A stretch of DNA of 8,261 bases from CAYQDB01 sp964416195 (GTDB lineage: Bacteria; Zixibacteria; MSB-5A5; GN15; FEB-12). The notes under the pieces are model-generated. The model worked only from the letters and a program-made list of their open reading frames with translations. It made no database searches and was not told the origin of the DNA. Made by a program: the position numbers and the translations under genes. Each line of letters begins with the position of its first letter. The first letter of the stretch is position 1. The stretch covers positions 1 through 8,261 of the forward strand of contig CAYQDB010000049.1 in the NCBI GenBank assembly GCA_964416195.1, given 5' to 3'. Below, piece by piece: positions 1 to 6,617 of this stretch.

Positions 1-26
1 GCTGCCGTAAGAGAGGCGCGGAATAA
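1..26 (+). other. Possible 3' end of the upstream bat gene (batA)
   Basis: The first 28 bases precede batB. One frame ends in Leu-Pro-stop with its TAA at 8-10, and another stays open until a TAA at 24-26. Either could be the tail of batA, the gene normally found just before batB. Too little sequence is visible to choose between them or to identify the protein. A GAGAGG run at 11-16 is a possible, rather distant, ribosome binding site for batB. Confidence 0.25.
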
Positions 27-28
27 CT

Positions 29-1051
29 ATGCGATTTGCTGAGCCGATACATTTTTTGATTCTATTGGGAGTGGTGTTGCTGGGCATTTTCGTTTTTTGG
101 GTGTTGACCCGTAAGAAAAAGCTCATGAGTCGTTTTGGTGACCTGCCGTTGATTATGAAAAATGCACCCTACATCTCCTTCTCCCGGCAGGCTACTAAAG
201 CTGTGTTGTTATTAATCGCCCTGGCTCTTGTGTCAGTTACTCTGGCTCGGTTACAGTTTGGCACACACCTTGAGCTTCTAAAGCGAGAGGGTATCGACAT
301 TGCGGTTGCCCTCGACGTTTCCAACTCGATGCTGGCACGAGATATGAAGCCCAACCGGTTGGAGAAGGCCAAGCAGGAGATACGTGGTATCTTTGACCGT
401 CTGAAGGGAGACCGGATAGGACTTGTTGCGTTTGCCGGTGAGGCGTTCATTCAGTGCCCACTGACGTTGGACTATTCAGCCGCCGGATTTTTGCTGGGTG
501 CGATGGATAATACTTCGGTCAGTACGCAGGGAACAAATCTTGCAGCGGCTATCGAAATGGCCTCCAAGGCATTCGATGAGAAGGAGAAGAAGCACAAGGT
601 TCTGCTGCTTTTGACGGATGGCGAAGATCAGGAGGGTGGGGTGCTTGAGACGGCAGAAGAGGCACGCAAAGAGGGAATCAAGATTTACACAGTCGGTATT
701 GGCAGCACGGAAGGAGAGCCGATTCCCATGCTGGATCGTTCCGGCAATCAGGTAGGGTTCAAAAAGGATCGGAACGGCGAGGTTATTGTGACAAAGCTCG
801 ATGATGTCACCCTCCAGAAGATTGCCTTGGCCACGGGCGGCAAGTTTTATCATGCAACAGCAGGTGAAATTGAACTGGATCGGATATTTGATGAAATCTC
901 AACGATGGAGAAAAAAGAGCTTGAGGGAACTCTGGTGACAAGATATGATGACCGTTATCAATGGCCGCTTCTGGCTGTGATACTTTTGGTGGTCGGTGAG
1001 TTTTTCCTGCCGGAAAGGAAAAAACGGAGGCTGAGCGATGCCCATGAGTAG
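29..1051 (+). CDS. batB: BatB: membrane-anchored von Willebrand A (VWA) domain protein of the Bat aerotolerance operon
   Basis: This 340-residue protein has the BatA/BatB layout. Two N-terminal membrane segments (about residues 7-26 and 57-74) are followed by a VWA domain (about 88-295) and a C-terminal membrane segment (about 311-327) with a basic tail. The metal-ion-dependent adhesion site is complete: the DxSxS motif is D96-V-S98-N-S100, the threonine is T169 in a QGTN loop, and the aspartate is D197 in TDGED. VWA domains with an intact MIDAS bind a divalent metal and usually mediate protein-protein contacts. In this family they are thought to help assemble an envelope complex with the TPR proteins BatC and BatE and with BatD. 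The gene is called batB rather than batA because batC follows directly; the two VWA paralogues are otherwise hard to separate. The ATG at 29 places the first membrane segment at the expected distance from the N-terminus. The end overlaps batC by 14 nt. Confidence 0.88.
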   Translation: MRFAEPIHFLILLGVVLLGIFVFWVLTRKKKLMSRFGDLPLIMKNAPYISFSRQATKAVLLLIALALVSVTLARLQFGTHLELLKREGIDIAVALDVSNSMLARDMKPNRLEKAKQEIRGIFDRLKGDRIGLVAFAGEAFIQCPLTLDYSAAGFLLGAMDNTSVSTQGTNLAAAIEMASKAFDEKEKKHKVLLLLTDGEDQEGGVLETAEEARKEGIKIYTVGIGSTEGEPIPMLDRSGNQVGFKKDRNGEVIVTKLDDVTLQKIALATGGKFYHATAGEIELDRIFDEISTMEKKELEGTLVTRYDDRYQWPLLAVILLVVGEFFLPERKKRRLSDAHE

Positions 1052-1865
1052 ATGGAGACAGATGGGTCGGAATCTGTTGTCGGGTTTCTCATTCGTCCGA
1101 CTAAGGCGGACTCCATTCGGAACCCGACTTACTGTCCTGACCTACGTCTGCCTTATAGCATTGACAGTATTCGCGTTTACCGTGGTGCCTGCTTATGGCG
1201 AGGGCCATGTCAGCCTGGTCAAAAAGGGAAACGAGGCATTCAAAAAAGGAGATTACAAAAAGGCGCTTGAATACTATCACAGTGCGGAAACCGATTTACC
1301 GGAATCCCCGGAGCTTGACTACAATATCGCCGGCGCATTGCACAAAGACGGCGGTTACGAAGAGGCCGTAGACAAGTACACCAAAGCCTTGAATACTACC
1401 GACATAAACCTGGAAACTTCTGCGCACTACAACCTCGGGAATACCTACTTCAGGATGGAAGATTACCAGAATGCTATAAAAAGCTATGAAGAGACGTTGA
1501 AAATCAACCCTGATGATATGGATGCTAAGTACAACCTCGAACTAGCCCGAAAGATGCTGAAAGAGCAGATGGAGCCGCAGCAACAACAGCAGCAGCAACA
1601 GCAGAACCAGCAACAGCAGGATCAACAGCAACAACAGGAGCAGCAGAAGCAGAACCAGCAGCAACAGCAGCAAGAGAACCAACAGCAACAACAAGAACAA
1701 CAGCAACAACAAGAACAACAGCAACAGCAACAGCAGGAACAGAAGGAGATGTCCAAAGAGGATGCCGAACGGATCCTTAATGCTCTTCGCGATGATGAAC
1801 AGGACATTCAGAAAAAGATAAAACGGCGTGTAAAGGCAGGTAGTTATTCAGGCAACGATTGGTAG
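1038..1865 (+). CDS. batC: BatC: exported TPR protein with a glutamine-rich tract
   Basis: This 275-residue protein begins with a basic N-terminal stretch of about 30 residues, then a hydrophobic export or anchor segment (about 31-52). Next come about three TPR units (about 57-175) containing typical signatures such as YNLGNTYF near residue 131 and a closing INPDD at 156-160. A glutamine-rich tract fills residues 181-235, and the last 40 residues form a charged helical segment. TPRs act as protein-binding scaffolds, and in Bat operons BatC is thought to work in the periplasm with the VWA proteins. The GGAGG at 1026-1030 lies 7 nt before the ATG at 1038 and supports this start even though it overlaps batB by 14 nt, which suggests translational coupling. 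The N-terminal extension before the hydrophobic segment is longer than a normal signal peptide, so it may be an uncleaved anchor. Glutamine-rich tails are known in BatC homologues; this one is long and unusually pure. Confidence 0.85.
   Translation: MPMSRWRQMGRNLLSGFSFVRLRRTPFGTRLTVLTYVCLIALTVFAFTVVPAYGEGHVSLVKKGNEAFKKGDYKKALEYYHSAETDLPESPELDYNIAGALHKDGGYEEAVDKYTKALNTTDINLETSAHYNLGNTYFRMEDYQNAIKSYEETLKINPDDMDAKYNLELARKMLKEQMEPQQQQQQQQQNQQQQDQQQQQEQQKQNQQQQQQENQQQQQEQQQQQEQQQQQQQEQKEMSKEDAERILNALRDDEQDIQKKIKRRVKAGSYSGNDW
1578..1742 (+). repeat. CAA/CAG repeat tract encoding polyglutamine in BatC
   Basis: This stretch codes for 55 residues, 45 of them Gln, broken by single Glu, Asn, Asp and Lys residues. 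CAA and CAG codons alternate irregularly, so it is a degenerate codon repeat and not a pure microsatellite. The coding strand is almost free of thymine: between T1570 and T1750 there is only one T, at 1622. The opposite-strand poly-Leu and poly-Cys reading frames here are by-products of this repeat. Confidence 0.95.
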
Positions 1866-1875
1866 AAGGTTTGGA

Positions 1876-3687
1876 ATGAAGAAACTTCGCAACAGCCTGG
1901 TTCTGGCTATGGGGCTGATCACAGCCGCAGTTGTGGTTTCCCGAGCGGCTGAGGATCTGGCGGTGAAGGTCTCTCTCGATCGCGATACGATCGGGCTGGA
2001 CGAGCAGGCTATCTTGCAGGTGGTTGTCTCCGGCTCCGTACAGAATCTCCCCGAGCCGCAGATGCCGACGCTGCCGATGTTTGAAGTGTATTCCCAGGGG
2101 CGTTCAAGTAACATCAGTATTGTCAACGGTCAGATAAGTTCATCGGTGACGTACCGTTATATGTTGATTCCCCAGAAACAGGGGACGTTTCCTATCGACC
2201 AGATTGCTATAGTTCACAACCACAAGAGGTACAAGGGAAACCGGTTGGAACTTACTGTCCTCAGCACGGGTACGGCTGCCTCATCGCACCTTGAGGAGAG
2301 GTCGGTAGATAAAACGGGGAAGAGTAAAGATTATTTCCTCGAGGCTGTGGTCGATAAAAAGAACCCATACGTGAATGAGCAGGTAACTCTGACGCTGAAG
2401 TTCTATACTGCCGTGCAGTACTATGGCAGCCCGGAGCTCTCCGAACCTGCCACAACCGGTTTCTGGACCGAGGTGCTGGGCAACAAGGCCCCCTACAGCC
2501 AAAAAATCAATAACCGCACCTATAAGGTGATTGAGCGTAAGTATGCCCTCTTCCCGACGCAGACCGGGGACCTTACGATAGGTCGGGCCTCCATTCGTTT
2601 CACTGTCGCTCGCCGGGATAAGCGTTTTCGGGACCCGTTTGGTGTCTTTGGGGACTTTTTCGGATCGGGCCAGCAGGCATCTGTCAGCAGCCCGCCGATT
2701 GACATCAATGTCAGGCCACTTCCGCAGCGAGGTCGCCCATCCGATTTTACCGGGACAATCGGCAAATTCAACATACGCGCCGTAGCGGACAAGATGCAGG
2801 TGGAGGTGAACCAGCCGGTTACGGTGACCATTAGGATAAGCGGTACCGGGAACATTAAGTCTGTCGCGGAACCGGTCATATCTGAGCTCGATGATTTTCG
2901 CATCTATCGTGCGTCCAGCAATGAAAACGTGTCGAAACTCCACGACAAACTTGGTGGCACCAAGACCTTCGAAGAAGTTTTCATTCCCCGTCGTCCGGGC
3001 CAATTGCAAATTCCGGCTTTGAGCTTCAACTATTTCGATCCCGACCTTGGCAAGTACCGTGCGCTTACCACAAGGCCCATAAGCATTAGCGTTACCAAGC
3101 CGGAAGGGTATGCAGCCTCGCCCGATATGCCCTATGGCGCCCCGGGTCTGACTATTGGAAGCCGGGCGCGCGACATCCGCTATATTAAGGACAAAATTGG
3201 TTCTCCCACGCCTGTTGGCAGGTTGCTGTTTTTTACTCCTCGGTATTTGATTGTGAACGGCTTACCGGTGGTGATTCTGGCAGCGATGGTGTTGGTTCGC
3301 CGACGCCGCGAAAAGCTTGCCGCCGATATTGGCTGGGCCCGTTCCCGAAAGGCGGGTAAGGTGGCCAGAAAGAGACTGGTGCGGGCAAAGTCGATGGCGA
3401 AGGTTGAAAAGGCTGGTGGGTTCTATGCTGAAATCCATACAGCTCTCATATCATACATTGCCGACAAGTTCAATATCTCCCCCTATGGTCTGACGACTGA
3501 GCGCATCGCGGAACTTCTGCAAGACAAAGCCACCGATGAGGAGCTGATACAAGACGTAGCTGACCTGGTTGAGAAGTGTGACTTCGCGCGTTTTGCACCG
3601 GCCTCTATCACGCAAGAGGACATAGACCAGTCTCTGGCAAAAGCCGAGCAAGTCATGATCCGAATTGAGGGGGTCAAACTTGCATAG
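1876..3687 (+). CDS. batD: BatD: large exported membrane protein of the Bat operon (oxygen-tolerance family)
   Basis: This 603-residue protein has a cleavable-looking signal peptide (about 1-24, ending near SRAAED). A long beta-rich exported region (about 25-450) follows, probably several Ig-like domains. There is one membrane segment (about 458-475), an Arg-rich stop-transfer stretch (RRRREK) and a cytoplasmic helical tail (about 490-603). This is the standard BatD layout, and both length and position between batC and batE agree. The function of BatD is not defined; it probably connects the periplasmic Bat complex to the cytoplasm through its tail. The AGAAGG at 1864-1869 lies 6 nt before the ATG, and the gap after batC is only 10 nt, so both are on one transcript. 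The last codons overlap the start of batE. Confidence 0.87.
   Translation: MKKLRNSLVLAMGLITAAVVVSRAAEDLAVKVSLDRDTIGLDEQAILQVVVSGSVQNLPEPQMPTLPMFEVYSQGRSSNISIVNGQISSSVTYRYMLIPQKQGTFPIDQIAIVHNHKRYKGNRLELTVLSTGTAASSHLEERSVDKTGKSKDYFLEAVVDKKNPYVNEQVTLTLKFYTAVQYYGSPELSEPATTGFWTEVLGNKAPYSQKINNRTYKVIERKYALFPTQTGDLTIGRASIRFTVARRDKRFRDPFGVFGDFFGSGQQASVSSPPIDINVRPLPQRGRPSDFTGTIGKFNIRAVADKMQVEVNQPVTVTIRISGTGNIKSVAEPVISELDDFRIYRASSNENVSKLHDKLGGTKTFEEVFIPRRPGQLQIPALSFNYFDPDLGKYRALTTRPISISVTKPEGYAASPDMPYGAPGLTIGSRARDIRYIKDKIGSPTPVGRLLFFTPRYLIVNGLPVVILAAMVLVRRRREKLAADIGWARSRKAGKVARKRLVRAKSMAKVEKAGGFYAEIHTALISYIADKFNISPYGLTTERIAELLQDKATDEELIQDVADLVEKCDFARFAPASITQEDIDQSLAKAEQVMIRIEGVKLA
3667..3673 (+). promoter_or_regulatory. 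Ribosome binding site that fixes the batE start
   Basis: The GAGGGGG run at 3667-3673 lies 6 nt before the TTG at 3680. It would lie inside the coding region if the in-frame TTG at 3665 were used, so it argues for initiation at 3680. Confidence 0.65.
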
Positions 3688-4441
3688 CCGGACGGTTTTT
3701 ACTTTTTCTCTGTTTCTCCTGCTGTCGGGTGGGAAGGCGCTGTCGGCGGCGGGGTACACTGAAGAGTTTGCACGTGCCAACGAATTCTACGAACAGAAAG
3801 AATATGACAGCGCTGTTTATGTGTATACTGGCATCATCGACCAAGGTTTGGAATCGGCGCACCTTTATTTCAACCTGGGTAACACCTACTTCAAGAAGGG
3901 TGATCTCGGTCATGCCATCTTGTATTACCTACGAGCCAGGCGACTTGATCCGTCCGACGAAGACATAGTGAGCAACCTTGAATTCGCCAAGCAGTTTTCG
4001 AGGGTGCAAATGGAGGGGGTCCAGTTAAATCCGATCAAGAGCTTCCTGGCATCATTGGTTGGCCCCTATCACATTAACACGTTGGCATGGGTATCGTCGG
4101 TTTGCTTTGTGTTGCTTTTTCTCTTTTTGATAGTCCGCTTCGGTCTGGGCATTAGCAATGCTGGTGTTCGGGTGGCAATTATACTGGCTCTGGCTTTGCT
4201 GGTGGTGTCTGTCAGCCTGACTACCTTCAAGTATAGGAATGACTACCTGACGCGGAGGGGGGTAATTGTCTGTGAAGAAGCTCCGGTGCGGACCGGCCCC
4301 TCAGAACAGTCCGATGTTGAACTTCAGGGCGCACCGGGTTTGATAGTCGAAATCCTCGTTGAGAGTGGTGACTACTACAATGTGCTGTTTGAAAACAAAC
4401 GGCGCGGTTGGGTGAAAAAAGTTTTAGTCGCTGAAATCTAA
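3680..4441 (+). CDS. batE: BatE: TPR protein with two membrane spans and an SH3-like domain
   Basis: From the TTG at 3680 the protein has 253 residues. It opens with a signal peptide (about 1-22), followed by about two TPR units (about 25-105, with FNLGNTYF near residue 64). Two adjacent membrane segments (about 134-155 and 162-181) come next. The C-terminal bacterial SH3-like domain (about 192-253) contains APVRTGPS and ends in GWVKKVLV. SH3-like domains of this kind usually bind peptidoglycan or proteins outside the cytoplasm. The combination matches BatE, the last gene of Bat operons. No ATG is available near the start. The TTG at 3665 is an in-frame alternative, but the Shine-Dalgarno match favours 3680, which leaves an 8-nt overlap with batD and suggests coupling. 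The TPR signature closely resembles that of BatC, as expected for paralogous scaffolds. Confidence 0.83.
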   Translation: MHSRTVFTFSLFLLLSGGKALSAAGYTEEFARANEFYEQKEYDSAVYVYTGIIDQGLESAHLYFNLGNTYFKKGDLGHAILYYLRARRLDPSDEDIVSNLEFAKQFSRVQMEGVQLNPIKSFLASLVGPYHINTLAWVSSVCFVLLFLFLIVRFGLGISNAGVRVAIILALALLVVSVSLTTFKYRNDYLTRRGVIVCEEAPVRTGPSEQSDVELQGAPGLIVEILVESGDYYNVLFENKRRGWVKKVLVAEI

Positions 4442-4449
4442 CGACTTAC

Positions 4450-4475
4450 AGCCCGGGCTCCGGGTTTATTTAATT
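4450..4475 (+). terminator. Candidate Rho-independent terminator after batE
   Basis: Nine bases after the batE stop, AGCCCGG (4450-4456) can pair with CCGGGTT (4460-4466) around a GCT loop, giving a 7-bp GC-rich stem with one G-U pair. A T-rich but interrupted stretch, TTATTTAATT, follows. Position and shape suit the end of the bat operon. The imperfect T tract makes the strength uncertain. Confidence 0.5.
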
Positions 4476-4502
4476 GACACCTCTATTGGCTCTCTCTATA
4501 CT
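4474..4502 (+). promoter_or_regulatory. Sigma70-type promoter for the flippase-corA unit
   Basis: A perfect TTGACA -35 box lies at 4474-4479 and TATACT, one base from the consensus -10 box, at 4497-4502. The spacer is the ideal 17 nt. Transcription should start near 4509, leaving a leader of roughly 34 nt before the ATG at 4543. It sits directly after the candidate terminator, which marks a new transcription unit. Confidence 0.75.
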
Positions 4503-4542
4503 TAACACTTAATGTGCTCGTTGAGCTGAAGAACTCGATAGA

Positions 4543-5583
4543 ATGATATGGAAGAAGAAACAGTTCTGGGGAGCTATTGTCGCTATCGCGCTGTTGGCGT
4601 TCTGTCTCAAGGACATCAGGCTGAGTGAGATAGAAGCTCTCCTCGAGCGTATCAATTATCTGCCTTTCATTCCTTGTGCCGTCTGTACGTTCATTTTTGT
4701 ATTCCTACGGGGTATACGCTGGAGACTTATGGTTTCCCAGAAGAAAAAAGTTGGTGTTATGAGGTCGGTGACCCTTTTCTCGGCCGGCCAGATATTGAAC
4801 ATCATGATGCCTGCCCTGACCGGCCAGGTTGGACGCATGTTCTTGTTTTCCAAAAAGGAAGGGTTGGCCAAGACATTCATCTTTTCGACGATGGTTCTGG
4901 AGGTCCTTTTTGATGCCATCAGCCTGCTTATCTTCCTGCTTTTGACTTCCCTGGCCTTCGCTTTTCCACAGGAGTATCGTTCGCTGAGTGTAGTTCTCTC
5001 GGGCGGGGCGGCAGTTGTGCTGATAGTGCTGTATCTGACTCTGCATTTTCGGTTGCGCCTGGAGGATTTCGGCCGCAGATGTTTTCGCAAGCGTCGACCC
5101 GGCCTGTATATAGGGCTGAAGAAATTCATCCGCTCCTTTACCAAGGGAATTGAGCTTCTACGCTCGAGTCAGCATCTGCTGGGCTCACTTGGTCTCTCGT
5201 TGCTGTCGTGGGTGTCCCACGTGTTTGTGATCTACTTTCTATTTAGATCGTTTGGTTTCGATTTGCCTATCGCATCTGCTTCGGCGATAATGATTATCAA
5301 TACCTTGGCGCTGACGATTCCCATCACTCCCGGAAATGCCGGCACTTTTGAGATCGCCGTGAGCACATCGCTAGTAGCCTTTTCGGTCGGTCGGTCTGAT
5401 GCGGTGTTGTTTTCGCTGGCGCTTCATCTGCTCGATCTGCTTCCCGTCTATCTGTTTGGTTCAATTTTCCTGCACTTCGAGAAGGTCTCGCTTCGGGAGA
5501 TCAAGTTGCGGCACGAAGAAGAAACAATCCTCGACCGCCTTTCCGAAGATGGCATCCTGCTGGAAAAGGAGGAAAGGGTGTGA
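4543..5583 (+). CDS. Flippase-like integral membrane protein (lysylphosphatidylglycerol synthase TM family, UPF0104-like)
   Basis: This 346-residue protein is mostly hydrophobic, with about seven or eight membrane segments. It carries the family hallmarks: RGIRWRLMV near residues 56-64, NIMMPALTGQVGRM at 86-99, and TIPITPGNAGTFE at 258-270. The family shares the membrane domain of MprF, which moves lipids across the membrane. Stand-alone members occur beside polyprenyl-sugar, hopanoid and other lipid-modifying genes. The C-terminal lysyl-transferase domain of full MprF is absent, so this protein should not make lysyl-lipid itself. Its lipid substrate cannot be told from the sequence. No glycosyltransferase lies next to it; its partner here is corA, whose start codon overlaps its stop codon. 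The ribosome binding site before the ATG at 4543 is poor, but the start places the first membrane segment correctly. The last 30 residues are charged and probably cytoplasmic. Confidence 0.82.
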   Translation: MIWKKKQFWGAIVAIALLAFCLKDIRLSEIEALLERINYLPFIPCAVCTFIFVFLRGIRWRLMVSQKKKVGVMRSVTLFSAGQILNIMMPALTGQVGRMFLFSKKEGLAKTFIFSTMVLEVLFDAISLLIFLLLTSLAFAFPQEYRSLSVVLSGGAAVVLIVLYLTLHFRLRLEDFGRRCFRKRRPGLYIGLKKFIRSFTKGIELLRSSQHLLGSLGLSLLSWVSHVFVIYFLFRSFGFDLPIASASAIMIINTLALTIPITPGNAGTFEIAVSTSLVAFSVGRSDAVLFSLALHLLDLLPVYLFGSIFLHFEKVSLREIKLRHEEETILDRLSEDGILLEKEERV

Positions 5584-6548
5584 TCAAGTCGTTCTTGTAT
5601 CTTCCGGACGACGGCGTCAAGGTGATCGAAGGGATAGCGGATTTCGATCGACTGATCCGTAATGAAGACTGTGTGCTCTGGGTTGATTTGTGTAAGCCGA
5701 CCGATGAAGAATCATTTGTTCTCACACATGACTTTGCTTTCCACCCGCTTGCTATCGAGGATGTGATCGCGGAGAAGCCACACACTAAGATTGACGACTA
5801 TGATCGTTACCTCTTTCTGGTGTTTCAAATTGTGGATTATGTCGGTCGCGAGGAAGGGCTGAAAATTAGTGAAATCGACATGTTTCTCAGTCGTAATTCG
5901 GTGGTGACGGTGCATTATGACGACCATCGAATCTTTGACTATCTCTACCACCGGGCGGAACGGGATGAGCGTCTGATGTCACGCGGAGCGGATTTTCTCT
6001 TTCATGCCCTGATCGACACGACTGTTGACAATTACAATACCACTCTGGATATTTTGGAATACGAAGTGGACCAAATCGAGGACGATGTGCTGGGGGCGCC
6101 GGACGAAGAGACGGTTAAATCGATCTTCACTCTTCGTCGCGATATTGTTCACCTCAAGAGAATTGTGCTGCCGCAAATGGAGGTACTCAATCGCTTCTCG
6201 CGTGAACAGTTCAAACTGATTAGCAGTAAGGCTGCCGTCTACTTCTCCGACATCCACGACCACTTGGTGAGAGTCAACGAACTCGCTGGTTTTCACCGCG
6301 AGATCCTCAACTCCTCGCTGGAAGTGTACTACTCCTCGGTATCGACCAAGACCAACGAGATTATAAAATTCCTCACTATCTTTACGGTGTTGTTTATTCC
6401 GCCGACCTTTTTGGTTGGGTTATGGGGTATGAACTTCATGTTCATGCCGGAACTTGACTGGAAGTACGGATATCTCTTTGCCCTCCTGATCATGTTGACG
6501 GTCATTTTGGGGCTGGTAGTTTTTTTCCGCAGAAAAAAGTGGCTCTGA
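5580..6548 (+). CDS. corA: CorA-family magnesium/cobalt channel
   Basis: This 322-residue protein has the CorA design. A large N-terminal cytoplasmic alpha/beta and helical domain (about 1-255) precedes two C-terminal membrane segments (about 262-282 and 295-316). The signature GMN motif (residues 283-285) closes the first segment, followed by the periplasmic MPEL loop and a basic FRRKKWL-type end. GMN and MPEL are the selectivity elements through which CorA pentamers import Mg2+ (and Co2+ or Ni2+). The residue before GMN is Trp, where Tyr is most common; this is a tolerated variant. The start is a GTG at 5580, supported by AAGGAGG at 5566-5572 with 7-nt spacing. It overlaps the flippase stop in GTGA, so translation is probably coupled. 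The family is certain. Whether the channel imports Mg2+ or acts on another divalent metal cannot be settled from sequence. Confidence 0.9.
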   Translation: MIKSFLYLPDDGVKVIEGIADFDRLIRNEDCVLWVDLCKPTDEESFVLTHDFAFHPLAIEDVIAEKPHTKIDDYDRYLFLVFQIVDYVGREEGLKISEIDMFLSRNSVVTVHYDDHRIFDYLYHRAERDERLMSRGADFLFHALIDTTVDNYNTTLDILEYEVDQIEDDVLGAPDEETVKSIFTLRRDIVHLKRIVLPQMEVLNRFSREQFKLISSKAAVYFSDIHDHLVRVNELAGFHREILNSSLEVYYSSVSTKTNEIIKFLTIFTVLFIPPTFLVGLWGMNFMFMPELDWKYGYLFALLIMLTVILGLVVFFRRKKWL

Positions 6549-6557
6549 CGCTTTTTT
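6533..6557 (+). terminator. Weak terminator-like hairpin at the corA stop
   Basis: AAAAAAGTG (6533-6541) can pair with CGCTTTTTT (6549-6557) around a 7-nt loop that contains the corA stop codon. The stem is 9 bp but mostly A-U, with one G-U pair. An A-tract/U-tract hairpin of this kind can end transcription on either strand. Its low stability makes it only a candidate. Confidence 0.35.
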
Positions 6558-6569
6558 GTGAAACTTTCC

Positions 6570-6597
6570 TTGACAAAGGTCGATAGTCGTATATAAA
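6570..6597 (+). promoter_or_regulatory. Sigma70-type promoter for the tetR-tolC operon
   Basis: A perfect TTGACA -35 box lies at 6570-6575, and TATAAA at 6592-6597 is one base from the consensus -10 box. The spacer is 16 nt. Transcription would start near 6604, giving a leader of only about 14 nt before the tetR ATG. Confidence 0.7.
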
Positions 6598-6617
6598 TAC
6601 TGACTGGTAGGTATGTA
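6594..6617 (+). promoter_or_regulatory. Candidate TetR operator overlapping the promoter and leader
   Basis: This 24-nt imperfect palindrome, with outer arms TAAATAC and GTATGTA around a core GACTGGTA, has 8 of 12 symmetric positions matching. It begins in the -10 box, covers the expected transcription start and ends at the base before the tetR start codon. Size, symmetry and position are typical of a TetR-family self-repression site. That the downstream TetR binds it is inferred. Confidence 0.55.

Noticed and set aside
1096..1112. Short inverted repeat (GTCCG/CGGAC) early in batC
   Set aside because: The stem is five base pairs inside coding sequence, which is expected by chance.
1098..1130. 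Possible twin-arginine export motif (RRTPF) at the BatC N-terminus
   Set aside because: The Phe is one position too far from the Arg pair for the usual RRxFL pattern, and the following segment is too hydrophobic for a typical Tat signal.
1578..1742. CRISPR-like or tandem satellite array
   Set aside because: The period is a codon, the interruptions keep the reading frame, and there are no spacers; it is coding low-complexity sequence.
1542..1807. Opposite-strand reading frames rich in Leu or Cys
   Set aside because: They are antisense readings of the CAA/CAG repeat in batC, with no ribosome binding site and no recognisable domain.
2281..3009. Long antisense frame opposite batD (242 codons)
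   Set aside because: It lies wholly within batD, which has a signal peptide, a membrane span and family layout; the antisense translation shows no domain.
4543..5583. Full MprF (lysylphosphatidylglycerol synthase)
   Set aside because: The protein ends after the membrane domain; the C-terminal aminoacyl-transferase domain is missing and the next gene is corA.
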